The position numbers were made by a program, and so were the translations under genes. Below, in pieces: positions 39,153 to 47,931 of a stretch of 64,000 bases of DNA. Positions within the stretch are counted from its first letter, which is position 1; each line of letters begins with the position of its first letter. The notes beneath the pieces were generated by a model, which made no database searches, was not told the DNA's origin, and saw only the letters and a program-made list of their open reading frames with translations. Source of the DNA: Tritrichomonas foetus (taxonomy: Eukaryota; Parabasalia; Tritrichomonadida; Tritrichomonadidae); NCBI GenBank assembly GCA_001839685.1, contig MLAK01000493.1:1-64000 (forward strand), in the 5' to 3' direction.

Positions 39153-39950
39153 AAAGAATATAATCACGAAAAGAATATAATCACAAAAAGAATATAATCA
39201 CGAAAAGAATATAATCACGAAAAGAATNNNNNNNNNNNNNNNNNNNNNNNNNNNNNNNNNNNNNNNNNNNNNNNNNNNNNNNNNNNNNNNNNNNNNNNNN
39301 NNNNNNNNNNNNNNNNNNNNNNNNNNNNNNNNNNNNNNNNNNNNNNNNNNNNNNNNNNNNNNNNNNNNNNNNNNNNNNNNNNNNNNNNNNNNNNNNNNNN
39401 NNNNNNNNNNNNNNNNNNNNNNNNNNNNNNNNNNNNNNNNNNNNNNNNNNNNNNNNNNNNNNNNNNNNNNNNNNNNNNNNNNNNNNNNNNNNNNNNNNNN
39501 NNNNNNNNNNNNNNNNNNNNNNNNNNNNNNNNNNNNNNNNNNNNNNNNNNNNNNNNNNNNNNNNNNNNNNNNNNNNNNNNNNNNNNNNNNNNNNNNNNNN
39601 NNNNNNNNNNNNNNNNNNNNNNNNNNNNNNNNNNNNNNNNNNNNNNNNNNNNNNNNNNNNNNNNNNNNNNNNNNNNNNNNNNNNNNNNNNNNNNNNNNNN
39701 NNNNNNNNNNNNNNNNNNNNNNNNNNNNNNNNNNNNNNNNNNNNNNNNNNNNNNNNNNNNNNNNNNNNNNNNNNNNNNNNNNNNNNNNNNNNNNNNNNNN
39801 NNNNNNNNNNNNNNNTTATAATCACGAAAAGAATATAATCACGAAAAGAATGTAATCACGAAAAGAATATAATCACGAAAAGAATATAATCACGAAAAGA
39901 ATGTAATCACGAAAAGAATATAATCACAAAAAGAATATAACAAAGAAATG
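39153..39950. repeat. 17-bp minisatellite with a 588-base assembly gap
   Basis: The 17-bp unit GAATATAATCACGAAAA is repeated head to tail about four times from 39153 to 39227 and about seven times from 39816 to about 39945. Variants carry CAAAAA for CGAAAA or TGTAAT for TATAAT. N bases fill 39228-39815 (588 bases), so the array was collapsed or unresolved and its true length is unknown. It lies between the 3' ends of HUS1 and the SANT gene. Confidence 0.97.
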
Positions 39951-39993
39951 CCAATGACGCATAATATATTTTATAAACACACAAATGATGTAG

Positions 39994-40566
39994 TTATACT
40001 TTGATGCGTGAGGCGTATTTTGGATCTTTCTTCAAACGTAAAACTTTTCGCCTCAAATGTTCAGCCTTTCGATTTTTAAATGCCTTGGGATACATATTCA
40101 AAATCTTTTGCCATCTTTTGCCAACTTCATTTACACATTTAATCAGAAATTCAACTTCTTCGTCAGACCACCGATTTTGATTAGAATTCGATTGTGAGTT
40201 TTCATGAGAAGTTTCCTCTTTTTGAGAACTTTTTGATTGTTGAGATTCTTCCTCTTCAGTTTGATCATCACTCAAATCAAAAATCTCGTCAAAAGTTTCA
40301 TTTTCAGAATCCAAATATTTTCTTTTGGAATTGAGTTGCAATTTTGCAGTTTTTATGAATTCTTCATCTTGCTTTTTCAATTCACTCTCTGATAAAAAGT
40401 GAGGAGCATTCTCAAAAAATATTTCTTTTTTCGAAATATAATAAGCATGAAGTTTTAATACATCAGAATACAAGTAATTGGGACACTCAAGGGAATCACA
40501 AAAGTTTTGTAGTTCTTCGAGTGTGGTGGAATCGGAAAAAGTTGGATCTTTCCAATTTCCATTCAT
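39994..40566 (-). CDS. SANT/Myb-domain protein, telobox-like
   Basis: The 190-aa product has a C-terminal Myb/SANT domain (about 132-180): RWSDEEVEFLIKCVNEVGKR, then WQKILNMYPKAFKNR and EHLRRKVLRLKK. The spacing (W, acidic EE, GKRW, ILNMYPKAF, then a basic third helix) is like the telobox Myb of TRF and telomere proteins, though the VDLKDKWR core is not exact. Residues 1-130 are polar, with an acidic Ser-rich middle. It could be a transcription factor or a telomere or chromatin protein. Trichomonads use many Myb-type regulators. The start is the first ATG of the ORF. Confidence 0.8.
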   Translation of the reverse strand: MNGNWKDPTFSDSTTLEELQNFCDSLECPNYLYSDVLKLHAYYISKKEIFFENAPHFLSESELKKQDEEFIKTAKLQLNSKRKYLDSENETFDEIFDLSDDQTEEEESQQSKSSQKEETSHENSQSNSNQNRWSDEEVEFLIKCVNEVGKRWQKILNMYPKAFKNRKAEHLRRKVLRLKKDPKYASRIKV

Positions 40567-40942
40567 TTAAATAACGATTAAAATACTCAGAAATTATAAA
40601 AAACGATCAAATGTTATACAAAAATTAATTATATGGAAAACAACTTTATATCATATAATAAATATATTTGTAAATAATGAACCATTTATCATATTGTAGT
40701 CATAGTGTGTAATTCAAAAGATAATTATCAGAACAATAAAAGAAGAATAAGATTTGGAAATAATTATTGATTGCAACGTTCTCCATTTGATTAATCAATT
40801 TACTATTATATGAGATATTCATCCATATTTTGACCACGTATCACAAGAAAAATCATTGTGATATCAGGCAATAATGTCATATTTATTTGAATAGCATATA
40901 GCCAAATAATGCATGAAAAAGTTTAAAACATCATTAAGGCTG
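40567..40942. other. Divergent upstream region, AT-rich
   Basis: This region lies between the starts of the SANT gene and the Ubl gene. An initiator-like TCATTAA lies at 40931-40937. ATAACGATT just upstream of the SANT gene ATG resembles a Myb-type recognition word. No coding sequence is seen. Confidence 0.4.
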
Positions 40943-41470
40943 ATGAGTGTTGTTTCTTTACGCAGTCTGAGTGGTAACTTTTATATGGTTGAGATGGATT
41001 ATTCCCAAACAATTAAAACACTCAAAGAAAAACTCATTGAACAGTTCCCGGATATTTTTCATCAAAATGGAGAGGCAAAAATTGATCTCATTTTTCAAGG
41101 GAAATTGCTTACTAATGATGAAAATGCAACATTAGAATCAACTGGGTATGATCAAACGAAATTTATATTAGTTAAAATCTCAAAAAATCTACAAAGCACA
41201 TCAAAAAACAGGAAATTGAAAAATGATGCCGACCAAAAAGACAAAGAAAAATTTGAAACTAATAATCTGATATATTATGAAGGTGATCTTACTGAAGAAA
41301 CAGCCAGGTATCTCCTTAGTGAGCGTTTAAAGGGAGTACCTGGGCTTTTGAGTGAAGTCATTGAAAGAATTGAAAAGAAAATGCCCGAAATTGGCCTAAA
41401 AGTGAGAGAAAACCCACAACCCCTGTTAATAACTCTTGGAATTCAACCTTGGCAGATCGCTAGCTTATGA
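40943..41470 (+). CDS. Rad23-like ubiquitin-domain protein, short
   Basis: The 175-aa product opens with a ubiquitin-like domain (about 1-82) like that of Rad23: SVVSLRSLSGNFYMVEMDYS, TIKTLKEKL, then LIFQGKLLTNDENATLESTG. A Lys/Asp-rich linker leads to a helical C-terminus (GLLSEVIERIEKKMPEIGLK, then RENPQPLLITLG) that faintly recalls the Rad23 XPC-binding/STI1-like motif. There is no recognisable UBA domain, so it is shorter than Rad23. It may deliver clients to the proteasome. The predicted frame begins at an ATG at 40913, but TCATTAA at 40931-40937 puts an initiator 10 nt before the ATG at 40943, and the domain starts there. Confidence 0.8.
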   Translation: MSVVSLRSLSGNFYMVEMDYSQTIKTLKEKLIEQFPDIFHQNGEAKIDLIFQGKLLTNDENATLESTGYDQTKFILVKISKNLQSTSKNRKLKNDADQKDKEKFETNNLIYYEGDLTEETARYLLSERLKGVPGLLSEVIERIEKKMPEIGLKVRENPQPLLITLGIQPWQIASL

Positions 41471-41690
41471 GTTAATAACTGGAATTTGTAATGAATTAAA
41501 AGTAATTTCTTTTTTACCAATTTGCTTTTTTTTATTGATAGTTCACAAATTGAAGCATTTTACTTTAATTTTGCATTTCGTATTTTATGAAGATTAAAAC
41601 TGAACCAATCTCATTATAAAGTTTAAAGAGGAAGAGTAAAGAAAGATAGAAAAAAGAAAATAATAAAATTAAAGATGAAAAATATTAATT

Positions 41691-44600
41691 TTACTGTTTG
41701 CTCATTAAAACTCGTTCACACCATTCACACACAACAGGGTTGTGCGTCTTCATGTTATCGATTTGATCCTTGAAATCAAGAGACTTGGCAATTCTGTATC
41801 TTTCAACGAGATTTGGAATATTTGTCAGAAATGCCTTCATTCTATCTTGTGTTTCATCATCAACTTTGGCAGCCTTATATTTCTTAACAACTCCATCACA
41901 AAGTGAAGAAGTGATTGGTCTGAAGTATTGGAATGCCGTCAAGAATTCTTCACCTTGTTTAACAACAGATTGGTTATAAATTGCTTCAGCCCAATTTGTT
42001 TCATTATCCATGTCATAGGCAACAGCAACAGTGAGAGCGAATGGGAAGTCTTTAGTGTTCATTAATTTCTGAACATTTGTTTTCTCAAGGTGTAAAATTG
42101 GTGGTTCGCTCAATTCAATTTGTAAGGAAATAAGTGAAAGTTTCTTCAAACATTCCATACTTAATGAATAACATTTCTCATGAAGGAAATAAGCAAGTGC
42201 AAGCAAAAAGTGACGTGAAGCATCTTGAAGTTTAAGCTTGTCTGGATTTCCTTCAAGAAGCTTATTTCCACGTTCCATTTGAAGTTCGGCATGATCTCTG
42301 AATAAGTTGTACTTCAATGTGAGTTCGAAGTACTTTTGTGGCTCGAATGGATGATGATGTCTTGCACAATTCATTATAACTCTTCCAACTTTTTCGTTTA
42401 GATTTGAATGTGGTAAATCATCGAGTTTCTCTTGTGCAATGAGGTATTGGAAGAATCGAGGAATGAGTGCAGGATCAGGGAAATATGAAACAATGTCAAT
42501 AACTAATTTATGGCATGCATCATTGGTCAAATCTTCAAGAAGTGAATCAAGCATTTCTGCAGATTCATCAATATCGGTTGTACAAAGTGAAGAGTGAAGA
42601 AGAAGATTAACTGTGACAGTAAGTGGCATTTTAGCTTTTCCTTTCTGTCCACGTTTTGCAATTTCAAAGAAACGTTCACCAACAGCTGTTGGTGTATCAC
42701 AAAGTTTGGTGAATTCAAGGAACTTTTCACCATAGTCATTTGGATTCAGCATGTTATCTGGACATTCTTTACCAGCTGCAATTGTTGTTCTCAAATGCTG
42801 TGCATAAGAACGTCCTAAGCAAACAGCAACATCAGTTGCTGCCATTTTACAAGTTGCAATAAGTTCTCGAACAAGGGGCCAACTTGAAAATGTAACAGAA
42901 AGTTTGGATTCAATGAATTCTGATGTCTTTCTATGAAGAAGATTAGTTGTTGGTAAGTCGAGAAGCTTTGCAGCACGATAATGAAGAGAAATGAGAACAA
43001 AGCGCCAACCATTTTGCTTAGCAATATTTTGAAGAAGTGCATCCATGTCTCCTGTACCACCAAATGATTCAACAAGTTGTGAGTTTTCAGGTGAAAGTTC
43101 TTCTCCAGCAATTGCACCTTGAACAGCTTCAAGAAGTTGAATGTTATGTGGATCTCTGTTTCTCCATTCACAAACAAGATGTGCATTATCAGATTCACGT
43201 TTATCAAGGCACACATCAATAACTTTATCAACACTTGATTCAAAGTATCGTTGAAGTGTGTCTAAACCAAAGAGTACTGGTGATGCAATTGAAAGTGGAA
43301 CTTGCTGTGGGGCATCAGGGAATGATTGACCAGGGAAGAGCAAAGTTAAAAGGTCAGCAAGTGATGGAAGTGCACCTGGCCCTTGTTGAACATCTAATGC
43401 ATTCTCTTTACAAATCTTCAAGTGAAGAAGTAGTGTGTCAAGATGCTTGAGTTCATCTTTATTAATTGATTGTGCATATTCAATAATTGGCATAAGGGTT
43501 GTTGGTTGTGCGTAAGGAAGAAGTGAAGCGAACAAATAAACAAAGAACATTGCATCTGCATTTTGAATTGATGGGACAATTTCTTGGTGAATTTCAAGAA
43601 CTTGCGCAGGTGTTGCAGCATTTGAATATTGGAATGTGAGCCATTGTTTGGTAGCTGCAGCTGCTGAAATACCTAAACATTCTGCTGCTGCTTGTCCAAG
43701 TTGAAGTGAATGATTCAAAACTAAATCACTGACTATTTTATCTGGTTCACCTAGTAAGTTGCAATGAACAACAGCACGTCTAAAGTTTTCAAAGTCAGAA
43801 ATAACTTTGCAAAGTTTAACTCGTGGTTCAAGGAATGGTGAGACAACAGTATTATCAAGAACTTGAAGGAATCTGAAAACATGGATTTGTGACCTTTCAG
43901 CACAAAGGTTTACAAGCGATTCGAGCATTGGGTAGAAAATATTTGTGATAGATTTTACTGAAACTTCCCCAAGAAGATCATCATTTACAATTTGCTTATC
44001 TTGGATTCTCACATTAAGTTCAGGAAGAACTTGCTCAGCTCGTCTGAAGGAGAAAAGTTCAATTGCGCGATAGAAATGAATCAGATTTACGATAACAGAA
44101 GAATCAGAGAAAAGCTCGAGTGTTTGCATAAGTTCTAAAGATTTCTTCTCGGAAAGAAGCTGGGAAATTGTATCCAAGAAAAGAGAAACCATTTCTTCAT
44201 GTGGAGGTGGTTGTGTGACATCAAACGTGCTTGGGCCATCAAGCATTGTAAGGATTGTAACAAGTGCGCAAAGAAGTAAGTCAGCACCATCAACAGAAGT
44301 TGCAAGAAGTGCATAAAGTTGAACTTTTCGATTAAGAGCTTCTTGTAAAAGGGAAATATGAGGAGGTTGATCTTTCCTGCGAACTGCACGGAAAACAACA
44401 AGGCCTGGGATATCTGTTGATGTTGGACCTTCTTCATTTGGTAATGATTGTGAAAGATGGAAAAGCAAATGTGTCTTGAGTGGATTATCTCTTGGCATTT
44501 TATCAGTGACAATCTTTACTATTTCCGAAATTGGATAATGGGCGCCAAGTTCAGCAGCACGATCAACAAAAAGTAGTAATTCTGCACTTCTAGCAGTTTC

Positions 44601-47600
44601 AGCAAATGCAATAATTGCACTGTAATCAAGTGGAAGACCACATCTAACACCAAGTAAAGTCGAAAGTAAGAAGAGTTCAATTTCATTTGGTGCAAGCTGT
44701 CTTTGAAGATCCTTAGCTGTTTCTTTATCTTTGCGAGCAAAGATTCGTGTAAGTTGATCAACAAGTCTTTCTGTGATTCCAGTCTTATTTAAGATATCAT
44801 AGATAGCAATTACAAGTTTATAATCAGTAGCTCGATCAACTTTGAATTTGATGTCAACAAGTTCAATGAATGAAAGTGCAGCAAGTCTGATTTGTTTATC
44901 ACCAAGTGCTTCTTTCATACATTGAATACATAGTTCTTTGAATTGAAGTTCACCAACACCGTCATCAACAGCTTGTTGGAAAGCACTAACAGGAAGCATA
45001 GATTTGACATAATGAACATATGGCGGTTCACTTGGTGCTGTGATTAGTTCAGGATGATCAAAGTGTGGGAAGTTTGGTTGTCCTGGTGTTTTCCCATAGT
45101 AATCAGTGAATACTTTGGAGAAATCATAGTTAGTGAAGTGTGATTGAATTAAATCGTGAAGTTCAAGATCATATTTAGATGTATAAATTGGTGATCTCCA
45201 TCTACTTGCAGGTGGTTCTTTAACTGGTCCTTCGGGATGGGGAATTTCGCCTTTAACGAGTGAAGAAAGAAGTGGATATTCATTCTTGAGTCGGTTTGAA
45301 AGTGCTTCAGTTTCTGGTGAACCAGGTTTGAACTTTTCTGGATCTTTATTCCATACATATGATGCTAATGGTGCAAGTGAATCACTTGGAAGCTTTTCCC
45401 AAAGCTCAACTGGATTTGTAGAATTAGATTTAGCAATAAATTGCATGCATGAAAGAGTAGCGTCTGATGGATTCCTTCTTACCCAAAGATCCCAAATGAA
45501 TCGAATAAGTGGTTCATCAATATCTCTCATATCAATCTTCTTTGCTTCTGGATGAGAAATGACAAACATTTCAAAAGGCATAAAGAGTGACTTCTTTGCA
45601 CAAAATCGGGCAAAATTCTTGAAGAATTGTTTAAAGTCCAACTTTGATTGATTTTCCCACCAGTTTTGATCGAATAAATATTTACTCTTACAAATTCTAA
45701 CCAAAAGTAATTCGAAATCATCATATTCAAATTGTGCAAAGTATCCATATCTGCAAAGGATATCAAGTAAAGTTTCAAGCTCGTAGGTATTCATTTGTGC
45801 ATGATATTTATCGACAAATTTGATACATTTCAATTTGCTTCGATCAACACCTTTGGAGCGCTCAATTTCACTTTGGAATTCTTGAGCCATATCATTAATT
45901 CTATGTTCACAGTGAAGGAGCCAAAGTTTTTCAACAGCATCAACTTCATTGTTCAACATTTTCAGTGTTTCTGGTGTTTGTGCTTCAATAAGAGCGATGT
46001 TACCAAGAAAATAATGTGGATTTTCAACAGGTGGCTCATTTGGAATACTAAACAAGTTTTGAAAGATCATCGATCGATTTTCATTGAAATCTGCATTCAA
46101 ATCAACAATAGGCTGCCATGGTGGAAGTTTCGTATCATCCACAGCACGAACGCCAGGCGATGCAGAAAGTTTTTGTGCTGAGGTGAATGAAGTATTTGGG
46201 AATTTCTTTGTGATTTTAAGTAAAGTTTGATGATTTTGTTCATCTTGTGGTGAAATTCTATCATTTTTACTTAAGAAATCATAAAGAAGTTGTCTTGTTC
46301 CATTTCGTGTTGTATTTCTCCACATTTCGTAGAAATGATCAAGTGGATTTTCACCAAGTAAAGTGATTAAATGTTGGGCTTCATTTAAGTGATTCGTACA
46401 AACTTTCATCCAAGCTTGTTGAAGAACAATTGTTCGGAAAAGTTGGAAAGGTGAATATTCTCTAAAAGAAATTTGTAAAGAAGGTAAAGCTTCTGTAATT
46501 TTTTGGCTTTCAAGAGCATCTAAAACAAATTTAAGGAGTTCATCTTCACGTATTAGGACTGGCTGTGGTGGAGGTGGTGGACAAATCTTCTTAATGAGGC
46601 CACTTTGGTCTGGAAGGAACAAATTCCTGAATTTGACAAGAACTGATGAAAAGCCATCAGGATAAATTGTACTTGAGATTTTTTGTATGCAAAATGATGT
46701 AACTGTTTTCTTAATGGATTCAGCAAATGATCTGTTTGGCATTTGAATGAGAAGTGCAATTAAGCAATTCAAGAAAATGATTGTTGTTTGAGGATCGGAA
46801 GCAACGAGGTAACTTTCAACGAGTTGGGCATTATCCATTGTTAAAGCTGTTTCAGCGATAAACATTGCAGCAATTTCATCACTGCCTCCATGTAAAGATA
46901 AAATTGGAATCGATACTGAAGATGGAAAGACTGCAGCTAATCGTTGCAAGAAACAATCTTTATCGAATGTTAAAAGTTCTTTTTCAGTGGCAAAAATTGG
47001 TAGAAAGTGGGTCTGACTTGCAATAACGCAATCTTCAGGGGCAACAGCAATGTGGTTTCCTTCGAAAATCGAAATGAAACATGTTTTAGCTGGAAGCTCA
47101 AGTGTAGTTTCTTTATTTCCTGTGAAATCAACAATTTCTGCGGTTTGTTCATTAATAACCGCAAATTTGGTGAATTCAGTAGCACATAAAAATGTTCCAG
47201 TGGTAGGAGCAGCACAAAGATGTAACAAATTCGATGACCAAATATGAACATCGGTTTCTGATAAACCAGCTAAATACAACCCAGAAAATGCAAACTTTGT
47301 ACAGCCTTGGGCTGACACCAAGCTGGATTGATAGATACCATCTGGATAAACCAAAAATCGATGAAGTTTATCATCATCATCTAAAACTACAAGTGTATTA
47401 ATATCAGATGGAATGAATTGCTTAATTTGGTAGGCTGGCTTGAATTCGCATAAAACGGAACAATACTGGTTGATTTTGGTCAGTGAAAATGGAGCCGACC
47501 GATTGTACGTGTCAAACGGTAAAGATTCTGGGATTGATTCACTGAATATAATGAATTTGAAGGAATTATTGGCCAATAAGACAAGTATTTGACCTTCTAT

Positions 47601-47798
47601 GCTTGATGCGCTTATCCATGAGAAGGAATCGACGTTACTTTCTGTGAGAATAATTGATTTTTGAATAATTGAAAAGATTTTAAGCTCGCCTGAATCGTTT
47701 AAAGCAGCAATGTTTTCTCCTGATATTTGGATTTGATTTTGAGTCGTTGACTTAGCAATACTCTCTGGTAAATCTAAGAGTTTACAAGTCTGAATCAT
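41691..47798 (-). CDS. SPG11: Spatacsin (SPG11)-like protein
   Basis: The 2035-aa intronless product starts with a beta-propeller-like region (about 1-290) and continues as a very long alpha-solenoid. The last 230 residues match the spatacsin C-terminal domain: FPFALTVAVAYDMDNETNWA, EAIYNQSVV, then EFLTAFQYFRPITSSL, VVKKYKAAK and the final LVERYRIAKSLDFKDQI. In animals spatacsin binds spastizin and the AP-5 adaptor on late endosomes and lysosomes and is needed for lysosome reformation. I see no gene for spastizin or AP-5 here. The predicted TTG start at 47801 is replaced by the ATG at 47798, which has a TCATAAT initiator 8 nt upstream. It is divergent from the ankyrin gene over 133 bp. Confidence 0.88.
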   Translation of the reverse strand: MIQTCKLLDLPESIAKSTTQNQIQISGENIAALNDSGELKIFSIIQKSIILTESNVDSFSWISASSIEGQILVLLANNSFKFIIFSESIPESLPFDTYNRSAPFSLTKINQYCSVLCEFKPAYQIKQFIPSDINTLVVLDDDDKLHRFLVYPDGIYQSSLVSAQGCTKFAFSGLYLAGLSETDVHIWSSNLLHLCAAPTTGTFLCATEFTKFAVINEQTAEIVDFTGNKETTLELPAKTCFISIFEGNHIAVAPEDCVIASQTHFLPIFATEKELLTFDKDCFLQRLAAVFPSSVSIPILSLHGGSDEIAAMFIAETALTMDNAQLVESYLVASDPQTTIIFLNCLIALLIQMPNRSFAESIKKTVTSFCIQKISSTIYPDGFSSVLVKFRNLFLPDQSGLIKKICPPPPPQPVLIREDELLKFVLDALESQKITEALPSLQISFREYSPFQLFRTIVLQQAWMKVCTNHLNEAQHLITLLGENPLDHFYEMWRNTTRNGTRQLLYDFLSKNDRISPQDEQNHQTLLKITKKFPNTSFTSAQKLSASPGVRAVDDTKLPPWQPIVDLNADFNENRSMIFQNLFSIPNEPPVENPHYFLGNIALIEAQTPETLKMLNNEVDAVEKLWLLHCEHRINDMAQEFQSEIERSKGVDRSKLKCIKFVDKYHAQMNTYELETLLDILCRYGYFAQFEYDDFELLLVRICKSKYLFDQNWWENQSKLDFKQFFKNFARFCAKKSLFMPFEMFVISHPEAKKIDMRDIDEPLIRFIWDLWVRRNPSDATLSCMQFIAKSNSTNPVELWEKLPSDSLAPLASYVWNKDPEKFKPGSPETEALSNRLKNEYPLLSSLVKGEIPHPEGPVKEPPASRWRSPIYTSKYDLELHDLIQSHFTNYDFSKVFTDYYGKTPGQPNFPHFDHPELITAPSEPPYVHYVKSMLPVSAFQQAVDDGVGELQFKELCIQCMKEALGDKQIRLAALSFIELVDIKFKVDRATDYKLVIAIYDILNKTGITERLVDQLTRIFARKDKETAKDLQRQLAPNEIELFLLSTLLGVRCGLPLDYSAIIAFAETARSAELLLFVDRAAELGAHYPISEIVKIVTDKMPRDNPLKTHLLFHLSQSLPNEEGPTSTDIPGLVVFRAVRRKDQPPHISLLQEALNRKVQLYALLATSVDGADLLLCALVTILTMLDGPSTFDVTQPPPHEEMVSLFLDTISQLLSEKKSLELMQTLELFSDSSVIVNLIHFYRAIELFSFRRAEQVLPELNVRIQDKQIVNDDLLGEVSVKSITNIFYPMLESLVNLCAERSQIHVFRFLQVLDNTVVSPFLEPRVKLCKVISDFENFRRAVVHCNLLGEPDKIVSDLVLNHSLQLGQAAAECLGISAAAATKQWLTFQYSNAATPAQVLEIHQEIVPSIQNADAMFFVYLFASLLPYAQPTTLMPIIEYAQSINKDELKHLDTLLLHLKICKENALDVQQGPGALPSLADLLTLLFPGQSFPDAPQQVPLSIASPVLFGLDTLQRYFESSVDKVIDVCLDKRESDNAHLVCEWRNRDPHNIQLLEAVQGAIAGEELSPENSQLVESFGGTGDMDALLQNIAKQNGWRFVLISLHYRAAKLLDLPTTNLLHRKTSEFIESKLSVTFSSWPLVRELIATCKMAATDVAVCLGRSYAQHLRTTIAAGKECPDNMLNPNDYGEKFLEFTKLCDTPTAVGERFFEIAKRGQKGKAKMPLTVTVNLLLHSSLCTTDIDESAEMLDSLLEDLTNDACHKLVIDIVSYFPDPALIPRFFQYLIAQEKLDDLPHSNLNEKVGRVIMNCARHHHPFEPQKYFELTLKYNLFRDHAELQMERGNKLLEGNPDKLKLQDASRHFLLALAYFLHEKCYSLSMECLKKLSLISLQIELSEPPILHLEKTNVQKLMNTKDFPFALTVAVAYDMDNETNWAEAIYNQSVVKQGEEFLTAFQYFRPITSSLCDGVVKKYKAAKVDDETQDRMKAFLTNIPNLVERYRIAKSLDFKDQIDNMKTHNPVVCEWCERVLMSKQ

Positions 47799-47931
47799 CA
47801 AATTATGAATTGTTATATGAAAAAACTATATTGTGATTTTACTTTCAGAGCGCTTTTAAATTTCAATATATTCAGAAATTTCAGAAACTAATGACTAAAT
47901 TTGAAGTTAATTATTTATCACATCAAAAACG

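Noticed and set aside
39181..39825. Open frame across the assembly gap
   Set aside because: It consists of N bases and repeat units.
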